Origin: Bog-257 sp963805985
Lineage (GTDB): Bacteria; Acidobacteriota; Terriglobia; Terriglobales; Acidobacteriaceae
Assembly (NCBI GenBank): GCA_963805985.1
Contig: CAWDWG010000006.1
Coordinates: forward strand, 1 to 64,000
Reading direction: 5' to 3'
DNA: 64,000 nt
The translations under genes were made by a program, and so were the position numbers. Under the pieces are notes generated by a model, which had not been told where the DNA came from, searched no databases, and worked only from the letters and a program-made list of their open reading frames with translations. Shown piece by piece: positions 1-8,322 of the stretch; the stretch's first letter is position 1, and each line of letters opens with the position of its first letter.

Positions 1-181
1 CATACTGCCAGCCCTGCCCGATGCGCCGGTCCTGCCTGGCCGGCGCGATCGAACGCCACGAACCGCACGGGGTCTGGGGGGCGGCGAGATCGTCACTCAT
101 GGCGCGATCATCGCGGAGAAAAGGGCGCGCGGCCGACCGCCTAGGAGGCTAAGTCGCGCGGCCGACCGCCTAGCGAGCTAA
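1..181 (+). pseudogene. WhiB-family regulator, C-terminal part, frameshifted (left edge)
   Basis: The reading frame open from base 3 shows the WhiB iron-sulfur signature CxxCxxxxxC (Cys codons at 6, 15 and 33) followed by a GVWG turn at 69-80. WhiB proteins are actinobacterial transcription factors that bind a 4Fe-4S cluster and partner the housekeeping sigma factor. The next conserved residues (GGE, then a basic RGRPP stretch like the AT-hook of WhiB7-type proteins) are only read in another frame, entered at a run of six G at 76-81. Without a shift the frame stops at 150-152; with it, at 179-181. The N-terminus and the first Cys lie outside the window. The shift sits in a homopolymer, so an indel error is likely. 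Confidence 0.72.
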
Positions 182-183
182 GG
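126..183. repeat. 29-bp tandem duplication
   Basis: Two head-to-tail 29-bp units (126-154 and 155-183) share their first 19 bases exactly and differ at only about three later positions. They overlap the basic tail of the WhiB remnant and extend the shifted reading frame by nine codons before a second in-unit stop. This is a local slippage or duplication product; no function is inferred. Confidence 0.75.
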
Positions 184-304
184 CGCGTTATCGGGGTTGA
201 ATTATTGCGGGCGCTGCGGCGCACGCGCACGAGGGGCGGGCCGCGATGACGGCGGCTGTACAGGGATCAGGCCCAGTTCCGGGACCCGGGTGACGGCCTC
301 GGGC

Positions 305-524
305 GTGAGCGGCACGGGGCGATCGCGCTACGAGATCCGGGTCGAGGGCATCCTCGACGGGCGGTGGACGGCCTGGGGTCGAGGACCTCCGAGTCACCAG
401 CGACGGCGGAGAAACCGTCATCTGCGGCCCGGTCGCCGATCAGGCCGCCCGGCACGGGTTGCTGACCAAGGTACGCGACCTCGGGCTGCTCCTGATCTTG
501 GTACGCCGCCTCCGTCCAGATTGA
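305..524 (+). pseudogene. Small conserved actinobacterial protein, frameshifted
   Basis: From a GTG at 305 the frame reads SRYEIRVEGILDGRWTAW; after one base is dropped from the GGGG run near 373-376 it continues EDLRVTSDGGETVI, then GPVADQAARHGLLTKVRDLG, to a stop at 522-524. This matches the small actinobacterial family of about 70-80 residues with a YEIRVEG...DQAALHGLL..VRDLGL pattern, whose function is unknown. Such proteins are often encoded beside regulators. The only defect is one extra G in a homopolymer, so the native gene may be intact. Confidence 0.62.
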
Positions 525-580
525 CCATCGCGCGTGGGCGGCCGCCCGGCCGTCCGCGCAGCAAACGTTAGGAAGTGATC

Positions 581-706
581 ATGCATCCGGACATCATGCG
601 GCAGCTCGCCGCGGACCCATCCCGGAGATGCACGCGACGGCAGATGATGAACGGCGGGCGCGCCAGGCGCGCCGGGCCCGGCGCCGCGCACCGTCCGCGC
701 GACTAA
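581..706 (+). pseudogene. Short conserved actinobacterial ORF, frameshifted
   Basis: ATG at 581 follows a GGAAG ribosome-binding sequence (571-575) and begins MHPDIMRQLAAD. After loss of about one base near 617 the frame continues EMHATADDERRARQARRARR, a very basic helical tail found in small actinobacterial proteins with the same MHP(D/E)IM start. A second shift would reach the in-frame stop at 704-706. The family function is unknown to me. The interval 707-895 downstream shows no recognisable gene. Confidence 0.5.
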
Positions 707-895
707 GGCTTCGGGCCAGCGGGGCGCTCAGTTACGACGATCTCCGCCTGGACGGACGCCAGCCGCCGGCCATGACCGAACAGCCCAGCGCGCCGCCGCG
801 GCTGGTGATGGCGGCCTCGCGGCCAGAGAGCGGCGACGCCACCGCGCGACGCGAAGCGCGGACCAGTGCCACTGATCGAAAGCGGCCGCGGCAGC

Positions 896-1733
896 TTAAC
901 CGACGGCCCGGGTGGCGAGAATGCGCTGCCTGGTGATCTCGTACAGGATGGCGGTCGCCGCGTTCGCCGCATTCAGTGAACTCGCGGCCCCGGTCATCGG
1001 GATACTGACCATCTGGTCGCAGAGTTCACGCCACGCGTTGCTCAGCCCGGCGGCCTCGTTTCCCACCACCAGCAGCGTGGGCTGGGTGAAATCGACGTCG
1101 AACACGTCGCGGTCGCCGTGCTCGTCGGTGCCGGCTATCACGATCGGACAGCCCCGCGCACGTTGCGCCGCTACCCAGGCGGCCACCTCGCGGTGAGAGG
1201 GAGCGCGGACCACGGGCCGCGCGAAGAGCGAGCCGGTGCTGGCCCGGACGGTCCGGGGGTCGTAGACGTCGGCCGCGTGCCCGGTCACGATGATCCCGTC
1301 CGCGCCGAAGGCGTCCGCTGACCGGATCATGCTGCCGATGTTGCCCGGGCTGGCCGGACGGTCGAGCACCAGGCCGAGGAAGTCGGGCCCCGCGGTTATC
1401 CGGTCAAGATCGTCGTCTGGCATCTCGACGACCGCCACCAGCTCTGGGGTGCCCTCGGACTTCTCGCCCAGTTCGGCCAGCAGGCCCGGCGACATCGCGA
1501 CCTGGATCGCGTCCGCGTCGCGCAGCATGTCCTCGGCCCAGCTCGACAGCGGCGCGCTCGGCGTCATAGACCAGCGCGCGGAACCGCCAGCCGTACCGGG
1601 CCGCAAGCGTGATCGGCCGCACCCCCTGGACCAGGAACTCCCCGGCCCGCTGGCGCTTGCCGCGGTTGCCGAGCAGGGACTCCCACTGCTGGAAACGAGC
1701 GTTGCGCGACGAGACCCGCAGCACTCCCGACAC
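896..1733 (-). CDS. TrmH/SpoU-family RNA 2'-O-methyltransferase, one frameshift
   Basis: The N-terminal part (from 1733) reads as a SpoU substrate-binding domain with SSRNARFQQWESLL and GEFLVQGVRPI. The C-terminal part carries the trefoil-knot SAM-binding motifs: RPASPGNIGSMIRSADAFG (motif 1), LLVVGNEAAGLS (motif 2) and IPMTGAASSLNAANAATAIL (motif 3). The two halves are in different frames, joined near 1550-1558 inside a GCGCGC stretch. Restored, the protein is about 280 residues, a normal size for actinobacterial SpoU methyltransferases that modify a ribose 2'-OH in rRNA or tRNA. The exact target cannot be read from sequence. It is divergent from the hydrolase gene at 1847. Confidence 0.82.
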
Positions 1734-1846
1734 CTGCCCTCCGGTTTCCTGGCCCGGCTACCACCTTCGATGACACTACGTAACGTCGATGAGTTTGGCG
1801 GCCGCCGCTCGTCTGTGCTGGGAGCTGATTCCGGGAGGATGTCGTC

Positions 1847-2608
1847 ATGAGCCAGGAAGCCACCGGGTATGCCCCGGTCAACGGACTGCGGATGTACTAC
1901 GAGGTGCACGGAACGGGCCGGCCGCTCGTGCTGTTGCACGGCGGGCTGATGACCATCGACCTGTCGTTCGGCGACATCTGGCCCGAACTGGCCGCCGACC
2001 GCCAGGTGATCGCCACCGAGCTGCAGGGACACGGGCGCACCGCCGACATCGACCGGGACATCGAGCTGCGCTACCTGGCCGGTGACGTGGCCGCCCTGCT
2101 CGACCACCTCGGCATCGGCCAGGCCGACGTGCTCGGCTTCAGCCTCGGCGGCGGGGTGGCGCTGCAGCTGGCGCTGGATCACCCGAACCGGGTCGGCCGG
2201 GTCATTCTCGCCTCCGTCAGCTACGCCAGCGACGGGTTTCATGCGGAGATCTCGGATCCGGCCCAGCACGCCACCTCCACCCGGATGCCCACCGCGGAAG
2301 ACTTCCGGCAGATGCGCGAGGCCTACGCTCGCCTGGCGCCTGATCCCGGTCACTTCGACGTGTTCGCGGCCAAGACATCGCAGGCCGCGGGGAGGCTCAA
2401 GGGCTGGACCGCCGAGGAACTCGGCCGAATCGCCGCGCCTGTCCTGCTCGTCTTCGGCGACCATGACTTCATCCGCCTGGAACACGCGGTCGAGATGCAC
2501 GGGCTGATCCCCGGCGCACAGCTCGCCGTGCTGCCCGGCGCCACGCACATGGGCGTCTTGCGGCGGACCGACCTCATCGTGCCGATGGTCCGCGATTTCC
2601 TCCGCTGA
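1847..2608 (+). CDS. Alpha/beta-fold hydrolase
   Basis: Intact 253-residue protein; ATG at 1847 lies about 8 nt after GGGAGG (1831-1836), which fixes the start. The fold is clear: LVLLHGG (oxyanion-hole HG) near residue 30, the nucleophile elbow GFSLGG near residue 98, an acidic residue in VFGDHDF, and the catalytic His in GATHMG near the C-terminus. This is a cytoplasmic serine hydrolase of the epoxide hydrolase/haloperoxidase/esterase group; no signal peptide is present. The substrate cannot be predicted and the neighbours give no pathway. It is one of the few genes in the first 9 kb with no frame disruption. Confidence 0.88.
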   Translation: MSQEATGYAPVNGLRMYYEVHGTGRPLVLLHGGLMTIDLSFGDIWPELAADRQVIATELQGHGRTADIDRDIELRYLAGDVAALLDHLGIGQADVLGFSLGGGVALQLALDHPNRVGRVILASVSYASDGFHAEISDPAQHATSTRMPTAEDFRQMREAYARLAPDPGHFDVFAAKTSQAAGRLKGWTAEELGRIAAPVLLVFGDHDFIRLEHAVEMHGLIPGAQLAVLPGATHMGVLRRTDLIVPMVRDFLR

Positions 2609-2637
2609 CCGCCGGGCGGCCGCACGGCCAGGGCAGC

Positions 2638-2679
2638 GCCGTCAGGACAGGGCCGTCAGGACAGGGCCGTCAGGACAGA
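2638..2679. repeat. Three 14-bp tandem repeats
   Basis: Three successive copies of GCCGTCAGGACAGG (2638-2651, 2652-2665, 2666-2679; the last has one change). The stop codon of the minus-strand gene at 2656 falls in the second copy, so the array forms its C-terminal codons and 3' flank. It is probably slippage; no regulatory role can be assigned. Confidence 0.8.
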
Positions 2680-3414
2680 CGCGGTCAGCAGGTCGAGGCG
2701 GGCGCGCAGCAGCGCCCGGTGCGCCACCACGTCGTCGACCTGATCGGGCTGCTCGGGACACTCGCCCGCGCTGATCGCGCGCTCGAGGCGGAGCCCGGCG
2801 TTGGCGGCGTCGATCATCTCGAACACCACCAGCGGGTCACGGCCGGCCTCCCGCTCGGTGTCGGCCCGCAACTCGGCGCCCTTGGCGACCCAGGCGTCCC
2901 TGATCTTGCCGCCGCGGCCGTGGTCGATCAGCACGCAGACGGCGTGCTGCTTGTCGCCGTAGGCGAAGGTCATGGTCAGCGACTCCTGGCGGCCGCCGAC
3001 GTCGGCATAGTGCCAGCAGTCACGGACCTGCGGGGCGCCGACCGTGCCGGCCCACGGGGGATCAGCCACATCATGCGCGCGGATCCGCGCGGCCGCCTGC
3101 CCGGCGGCCGCGCGCAGGGCGGGCGGGCCGACCGCGGCGAAGACGCGCAGCAGGGCGAGGGCCTCCGGGGTGGACGCCGCCTCGGCGGCGGGCACCAGCG
3201 ACCCGGTGAGGGTGTCCATCAGCGAAGCCTGGCCCGCGGCCGACGAGGCCAGCGCGCCGATCAGGTCGGATCCCCAGAGCTCGGCGTCCACCGGATCATC
3301 CAGCTGGCCCAGGACCTGGCGAGCCTCGGTCAGCACCCCGGTGAAGGTCTCCTCGACGGCGATCGGAGCGAAAAGGCTCGCGACGTCGGGCTCCGCGGAA
3401 TCGTTGGCATCCAT
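2656..3414 (-). CDS. Conserved hypothetical protein
   Basis: 252 residues, intact, starting at ATG 3414. The N-terminal half is Ala/Leu-rich and helical. The central section contains CWHYADVGGRQESLTMTFAY and AVCVLIDHGRGGKIRDAWV, which reads as a compact alpha/beta region, followed by another helical stretch. There is no signal peptide or membrane segment. I do not recognise the family beyond a general resemblance to uncharacterised actinobacterial proteins. It lies downstream of the PfkB-like gene on the same strand, separated from it by a strong hairpin at 3430-3459, so it is probably transcribed separately. Confidence 0.7.
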   Translation of the reverse strand: MDANDSAEPDVASLFAPIAVEETFTGVLTEARQVLGQLDDPVDAELWGSDLIGALASSAAGQASLMDTLTGSLVPAAEAASTPEALALLRVFAAVGPPALRAAAGQAAARIRAHDVADPPWAGTVGAPQVRDCWHYADVGGRQESLTMTFAYGDKQHAVCVLIDHGRGGKIRDAWVAKGAELRADTEREAGRDPLVVFEMIDAANAGLRLERAISAGECPEQPDQVDDVVAHRALLRARLDLLTASVLTALS

Positions 3415-3429
3415 GCCGAGCAGGATAAG

Positions 3430-3459
3430 CGAAGGACCCGTCCGGGGACGGGTCCTTCG
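3430..3459 (-). terminator. Perfect 14-bp hairpin
   Basis: CGAAGGACCCGTCC at 3430-3443 is exactly complementary to 3446-3459 across a 2-nt loop. It stands between the end of the PfkB-like gene (3530) and the start of the next minus-strand gene (3414). The position and very stable stem fit an actinobacterial terminator, which often lacks a strong U-tract. The symmetric stem could work in either direction. Confidence 0.7.
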
Positions 3460-3529
3460 TGGTCAGGTGCCCGGGTCGTGACCGGTGCGGCGCGCCCGGC
3501 CCGGCACCGGACCGTCACCGTCGGCCTCG

Positions 3530-4468
3530 TCAGCGCGTGTCGACCCGCACCGCGTCGAGCAGCCGCTCGTAAGCGGCCAGATCCACGTGATCCCGGTTTT
3601 CCGCGGCGCCGGGCGCCTTGGTCCAGGCTCCGGCGCCTCCCGCGGCCAGGGCCAGGGCGTGCCTGAGCCGGTCCGGCCAGGACCAGCCGAGCAACTGGCC
3701 GGGCACCAGGCCCGCCACCAGCGCGCCGCGGGACGGCGGGTGGGTCGACGGGTCCGGGTCCGCATCCGCGGCCTCGACGCGCGCGGTCCACTCGCCGGTG
3801 ACGGTGACCGCGTGGACCAGGCCGCCGCCGGCGACGGCCGCCGCGCCCGCGCCCAGCCGGATCAGGGTGGGGCCGAGGCCGGGATCGGCCGAGCTCGTTT
3901 CCGCGACCACCAGGTCCGGACCGTGGCCGACGGCGTGCTTCAGTTCCTCGCCGCCCGCGTCGAGGATCACCGGCACGCCCGCCTCGGCGGCGTAGGTCAC
4001 CAGCGAGCCGTAGGTATCCGCGGGCAGGCCATCGGGCAGGCTGCCGCAGAGCACGACGGCCGCGGCGCCCGCCATCAGCCGCCGGTAGTCCGCCGCGAAC
4101 CGGCCGAGTTCCTCGGTGGTGATGTACGGGCCCGGCTCCGCGAACCGCATCGCCGGGCCGGCCCGGTCCGGGCCCGCGAAGCGGAAGAAGCGGCGGGAAT
4201 CGCCGCGGATCAGCGTGAACGCCGTCGGCACCCCCGACTTAGCCAGATCTTCCCTGATCAGCTCGCCGGACGCGCCGCCCGCCAGCCCGGCGGCGAGCAC
4301 GTCGTGCCCGAAGGCCCGCAGCACCCTGGCCACCGTCACGCCGCGGCCGCCGGCCCGGTAGCCGGGCCGGGAGACCGGGATGATGCCCTCGGCGGCCAGA
4401 TCGCCCGCCGTATAGTCCACATGCAGCGCGGCGTTGAGCGTGACCGTGACGATCACGTCGCCGCTCAT
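3530..4468 (-). CDS. PfkB-family (1-phosphofructokinase-like) protein lacking the catalytic Asp
   Basis: 312 residues, intact frame. The N-terminus VTVTLNAALHVDY corresponds to the VTLNPALD start of 1-phosphofructokinases. GYRAGGRGVTVARVLRAFG matches the sugar-binding GG..NVA.. region, and VVLCGSLPDGLP matches the conserved SGSLP motif. The anion-hole/base motif GAGD, expected just before the final helical region, is replaced by PPSRGALVAGL: the catalytic Asp and two Gly are absent although the following VAGL is kept. The Asn of the usual NPA motif has also become N-A-A. It is therefore related to fructose-1-phosphate/tagatose-6-phosphate kinases but probably inactive or altered in chemistry. 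Confidence 0.78.
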   Translation of the reverse strand: MSGDVIVTVTLNAALHVDYTAGDLAAEGIIPVSRPGYRAGGRGVTVARVLRAFGHDVLAAGLAGGASGELIREDLAKSGVPTAFTLIRGDSRRFFRFAGPDRAGPAMRFAEPGPYITTEELGRFAADYRRLMAGAAAVVLCGSLPDGLPADTYGSLVTYAAEAGVPVILDAGGEELKHAVGHGPDLVVAETSSADPGLGPTLIRLGAGAAAVAGGGLVHAVTVTGEWTARVEAADADPDPSTHPPSRGALVAGLVPGQLLGWSWPDRLRHALALAAGGAGAWTKAPGAAENRDHVDLAAYERLLDAVRVDTR

Positions 4469-4584
4469 GGCTGCCCGCCTTCCTGGTGACCTCCCGTTAG
4501 GCCCGTTCGGCCTATTATGCGGGCTCAGCGGCCCGGCGCGGTCCTCGTGCCAGCCGACCGGGCCGGCCTACGTAGGCTTGGCCC

Positions 4585-5733
4585 ATGCGCAACGGATTCG
4601 AGGATCTTGACCTGGACCGGCTGCGGCGCAGGCGCAGCGAGAAATGGCGGGCTCACCCGCCTGACGTGCTGCCCGCGTTCGTCGCGGAGATGGACTACGA
4701 CCTCGCGGAACCGGTGCTGGCGGCGCTGCGCGCCGCCATCGACCTCAGCGACTGCGGGTACGCCACGCCGGCCGGCCTCGGCGAGACGTTCGCCAGGTTC
4801 GCCGCGGCCAGGCACGGCTGGACGGTCGACCCCGGCCGGGTCCACTTGGTGCCCGACGTGATGGCCGGCGTCGACGTCATCCTCCGGCTCGCCACCGAGC
4901 CCGGCGACGGCGTGGTGATCAACACGCCGGTGTACCCGCCGTTCTTCGAGCACATCACCGGCGGGCACCGGCGGGTGGTGGAAGTCCCGCTGGTCCGGGC
5001 GGACGGCCGCTGGGAACTCGACTTCGCCGGGCTCGAGGCGGCGTTCGCCGCGGGCGCCCGCGGCTACCTGCTCTGCAACCCGCACAACCCGACCGGGCGG
5101 GTGTTCAGCGCGGCGGATCTCGGCCGCATCGCGTCGCTGGCCGAACAGTACGGCGTCTTCGTGCTGTCCGACGAGATCCACGCCTCGCTCACCTTGCCCG
5201 GCGCGCATCACACGCCGTTCGTCTCCCTGGGCGGCGCGGCGGCCGAGCACGGGGTGACGCTGGCCTCGGCGTCCAAGGCGTTCAACATCGCCGGTCTCAA
5301 GGGCGCGGTCGCGGTGGCGGGCTCGGCGTCCGGGCAGCGCCTGCTCGACCGGCTGCCCGCCTCGTGCCAGTACGGGGCCGGGCTGTTCGGCGTGCTCGCC
5401 TCGCTGGCCGCGTGGAGCGCGGGCGGCGAATGGCTGGACGCGCTGGTCACGCAGCTCGACCACGCCCGGACGGAGTTCGGCCGCCTGCTCAGGGAACGGC
5501 TGCCCGAGGCCGGTTACGTCCCGCCCGAGGCGAGCTACCTGGCCTGGGTCGACTGCGCCCGGCTGGGCCTGGGCCCAGAACCGGCCGAGGTGTTCCTGAA
5601 CCGCGGCCGGGTGGCCCTCGGCCGGGGACTCGACTTCGGCCCGCCGGGCGACGGCTACGTCCGGGTGACGATCGGTACCAGCAGCGCCCTGCTGGCCGAC
5701 ATCGCGGACCGGATGGCCGCCGCCGTCGGCTGA
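4585..5733 (+). CDS. MalY/PatB-type PLP aminotransferase (cystathionine beta-lyase-like)
   Basis: 382 residues, intact. Fold-type I aminotransferase landmarks occur in order: VLPAFVAEMDYDLAEPV near residue 28, which is diagnostic of the MalY/PatB group, NTPVYPPFF, CNPHNPTGRV, VLSDEIHASL, and the PLP-lysine motif SASKAFNIAGLKGA. The C-terminal Arg that anchors the substrate carboxylate is in GYVRVTIGTS. MalY/PatB proteins cleave C-S bonds of cystathionine or related thioethers to pyruvate, ammonia and a thiol, and some act as aminotransferases. It is cytoplasmic. The gene stands alone, divergent from the PfkB-like gene and convergent with tag. Confidence 0.88.
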   Translation: MRNGFEDLDLDRLRRRRSEKWRAHPPDVLPAFVAEMDYDLAEPVLAALRAAIDLSDCGYATPAGLGETFARFAAARHGWTVDPGRVHLVPDVMAGVDVILRLATEPGDGVVINTPVYPPFFEHITGGHRRVVEVPLVRADGRWELDFAGLEAAFAAGARGYLLCNPHNPTGRVFSAADLGRIASLAEQYGVFVLSDEIHASLTLPGAHHTPFVSLGGAAAEHGVTLASASKAFNIAGLKGAVAVAGSASGQRLLDRLPASCQYGAGLFGVLASLAAWSAGGEWLDALVTQLDHARTEFGRLLRERLPEAGYVPPEASYLAWVDCARLGLGPEPAEVFLNRGRVALGRGLDFGPPGDGYVRVTIGTSSALLADIADRMAAAVG

Positions 5734-5799
5734 ACGGGGCGGGCGCCTCGAGCACGGCGCGGCGCGGCCCGGGCCGCGAGGCTCGGTCGGCCGCCGAGG

Positions 5800-6414
5800 C
5801 TAGAGATCGCGGCAGAAGCAGGCGGCGAGGTGGTCGTTGACGATGCCGCAGGCCTGCATGGTGGCGTAGGCGGTCACCGGGCCGGTAAACCGGAAGCCGT
5901 GCCGCCTGAGCTCGGCGCTGAGCGCCTTCAAGGCCGGCGTCAACGCCGGCACCTCGGCCAGCGTCCGCGGCGCCCGGCCCGGCTCGCCCGCGTACTTCCA
6001 TACCAGCACGGTCAGGCCGTCGGGCAGGTCGAGCGCGGCCCGGGCGTTGGAGATCACCGCATCGATCTTCGCCCGGTTCCGCACGATGCCCGCGTCGGCC
6101 ATCAGCCGGGCCACGTCCTGCTCTCCGAAGGCCGCGACCGCCGGGGCGTCGAATCCGGCGAAGGCGGCGCGGAAGTTCTCCCGCTTGCGCAAGATGGTCA
6201 GCCAGGACAGCCCGGACTGGAAACCCTCGAGGCAGAGCCGCTCGAAGATCGCCGTGTCGCCGCGCACCGGGCGGCCCCACTCCTCGTCGTGATAGGCGAG
6301 ATACTCGGGAGCGCTCAGACCCCAGGGGCAGCGCAGCTTGCCGTCAGGACCTTCGACGGCGCCCATCTCCGGGCCCGTCTCCGGGGCCTGGCCGGGCGGT
6401 GGCTGATCGCTCAC
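5800..6414 (-). CDS. tag: DNA-3-methyladenine glycosylase I
   Basis: About 204 residues from a GTG at 6414, preceded in the gene direction by GAGGAG with an 8-nt spacer. That GTG overlaps the probable TGA of the upstream gene (GTGA). The open frame runs further upstream, but the family begins near RCPW. The Tag signature is complete: RCPWG and YHDEEWGRPV supply the N-terminal zinc Cys and His, GLSWLTILRKRENFR follows the helix-hairpin-helix region, and NDHLAAC carries the C-terminal zinc His and Cys. The enzyme removes 3-methyladenine from alkylated DNA to start base-excision repair. Its place after a DivIVA-like gene and a LOG gene is the usual actinobacterial order. Confidence 0.93.
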   Translation of the reverse strand: MSDQPPPGQAPETGPEMGAVEGPDGKLRCPWGLSAPEYLAYHDEEWGRPVRGDTAIFERLCLEGFQSGLSWLTILRKRENFRAAFAGFDAPAVAAFGEQDVARLMADAGIVRNRAKIDAVISNARAALDLPDGLTVLVWKYAGEPGRAPRTLAEVPALTPALKALSAELRRHGFRFTGPVTAYATMQACGIVNDHLAACFCRDL

Positions 6415-7418
6415 CAGCCCTGCTCCTCGGTCGCGGCGTGGGTGCTTCGGCGCCGGGCCGCCTCTCCACGCGCGCGCGGCCTGCTGCTCGGCCCACCAGT
6501 CGTGCGTATCGAAGGAACCCTGCGGACCTAGCGCCTCGTGCGAGGCCATGGCCTCCGAGGGCTCGGTCGCGGCGTCGGCTTCGGGAGGCTGCGCCGCGCC
6601 GTGAGCTTCGGAAGCCGGCGGGGCGTCGGCCTGGGAAGCTGGGTCGCGGCGTCGGCCTCGGAAGGCTGCGCCGCGGCGTCAGCTTCGGGAGGCTGCGCGG
6701 CGTCGTGAGCTTCGGAAGGCTGGGTCGCGGCGTCGGCCTCAGGATCCTGGAGGGTCTCGGAGGGCTCAGTCAGCTCGTCAGGTTCGGGAGCGGGGGGAAT
6801 CTTGGCCGCAGAGGCCTTGAGAACCAACGGGGTCTGAGGGAACCTGAGTCCTGGGATGAGCTCCGCAACCTCAGCGGCCTCCACGGGCTCGAACGCCTCG
6901 GGGGCCTCGGGGGGCTCGAGGACCTTTGGCTCCCCGAAAGCCCCCGGCTCGTCGAAAGCCTGGGGCTCCCGAAAGCCTCTTGCTCGTCGAAAGCCTCCGG
7001 CTCCCCGAAAGCCTCCGGCTCCCCGAAAGCCTCCGGCTCCCCGAAAGCCTCCCGTTCCCCGAAAGCCTCTTGCTCTGCGAGGGACCGACGACGGCCAGGT
7101 GCGCGTGGCCGCCCTTCGATCCGGCGTAGGAGTCGTTCGGTGACCGGCTCGCGAGCTGATCCTGCAGGTAGGCGATCGTGACGTCGCGGTCGCGCATCGC
7201 GCGGGCGATGCGGCTCAGCGCCTCGTCGGTTACCTGCATGTGTAGCCCCACATGCGGTCGGCGGGCGGAGCAGCGCGACGTCCGTGGCAGACAACGGGCC
7301 GAGGTCGAGCGGAGCGTGATCGGCGTGTCATAGGCTAGTTCGCCGCCACGTCCGGTCGCGACGAAGAAGATGCCGACCAGGACGGCGAGGATCGTGATGA
7401 GAAATACAACGGGCAGAC
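6411..7418 (-). pseudogene. DivIVA-like membrane protein with low-complexity tail, multiple frameshifts
   Basis: Pieces of one protein can be read across several frames. First comes a transmembrane segment VFLITILAVLVGIFFVATG, then DHAPLDLGPLSATDVALLRP, then a helical segment TDEALSRIARAMRDRDVTI. After that comes a repetitive acidic tail, and finally probably ATEEQGW with a stop overlapping the tag GTG. In actinobacteria the gene just upstream of tag encodes a single-pass protein with a DivIVA-like motif near its N-terminus, which this matches in order and content. At least four indels are needed to join the pieces, one of them inside the 18-bp repeat array. The original function is unknown; a link to cell growth is only by family analogy. 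Confidence 0.55.
6935..7077. repeat. 18-bp coding minisatellite, about eight units
   Basis: Units beginning CGAAAGCC occur at 6935, 6953, 6970, 6988, 7006, 7024, 7042 and 7060. Spacing is 18 bp except between 6953 and 6970, where it is 17 bp, which breaks the reading frame of the DivIVA-like gene. On the minus strand each full unit encodes a six-residue peptide of the type GEPEAF. The central copies are identical, pointing to recent expansion. Confidence 0.85.
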
Positions 7419-7518
7419 ATGAATCGTGCCATGCCCGACCCGCGATGTCGCTTTCCGGGGCGGGAATCGCGCGGCTGACTCCGTCTCGACGGTGGCGCAG
7501 CCCGGTGCGCGGGTTCGG

Positions 7519-8278
7519 CTAGACACCCAGGCCGTTTCCCTCGTGCGCCTGGCGGATGATGCGGACCACCTCATCGGCGTCGTCGGCCACTTTGATGAGC
7601 GCGAACTCGTCCGGACCGATGTTGGCCCGGGCGAGCATCGTGCCCTGCAGCCAGGAGAGCAGTCCCGACCAGTAGTCCCGGCCGACCAGGACGATCGGGA
7701 ACTTGGTGACCTTGCCGGTGGCGACGAGGGTCAGCGCCTCGAAAAGCTCGTCCATCGTGCCGAATCCGCCGGGCAGCACCACGAACGCCTGCGAGTACTT
7801 GATGAAGCACGTCTTCCTGACGAAGAAATAGCGGAACTCCAGCCCGACCTCAACGTAGTCGTTCAGGCCCATTTCCTTGGGCAACTCGATGCCCAGGCCG
7901 ACCGAGACGCCGCCGGCCTCGACCGCGCCCTTGTTGGCCGCCTCCATGATCCCCGGGCCGCCGCCAGTGATCACGGCGTCGCGGCTTAACCAGGCCGGAG
8001 GCGATGCGCTCGGCGGTTTCGTCTTCGGCGCTGCCGCGCGCGGTCCGGGCCGAGCCGAAGATCGAGACCGCGGGACCGAGCTCGGCCAGCAGGCCGAACC
8101 CCTCGACGAACTCGGCCTGGATCCGCAACACCCGCCACGGATCGGTGTGCACCCAATCGGAGGGCCCGCGCCTGTCGAGCAGCCGCTGATCGGTAGTGGT
8201 CGCCGGTATCTGCTTGCCGCGCAGCGTGACGGGTCCCTGGCGACGGACCCGCCGATGCGGCTCTGAATTAACACTCAT
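7519..8278 (-). CDS. LOG-family Rossmann-fold protein (TIGR00730-like), one frameshift
   Basis: The N-terminal part from 8278 reads SDWVHTDPWRVLRIQAEFVEG and then VSIFGSARTARGS. The C-terminal part contains VITGGGPGIMEAANKGA, FFVRKTCFIKYSQAFVVLPG and the family motif PGGFGTMDELFE. The two parts are joined by a frameshift near 7985-7990. Homologues are lysine-decarboxylase-like (LOG) proteins. Some are cytokinin riboside-5'-monophosphate phosphoribohydrolases acting on nucleotide monophosphates, but the actinobacterial paralogue in this gene position has no settled function. The length (about 253 residues) is normal once the shift is repaired. It lies between dapD and the DivIVA-like gene on one strand. 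Confidence 0.85.
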
Positions 8279-8322
8279 TGTCTACTAAAGGTAGTCACCC
8301 CCGGTGGGTGCTGCGGTCCAGG

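Noticed and set aside
896..2548. Very long minus-strand open frame covering both the methyltransferase and the region opposite the hydrolase
   Set aside because: Only the part below about 1,550 is homologous to SpoU enzymes. The rest is the antisense of a clear alpha/beta hydrolase gene, open because of high GC.
6935..7077. CRISPR-like regular repeats
   Set aside because: Units are contiguous without spacers and multiples of three within a coding frame; this is a minisatellite. No cas genes are nearby.
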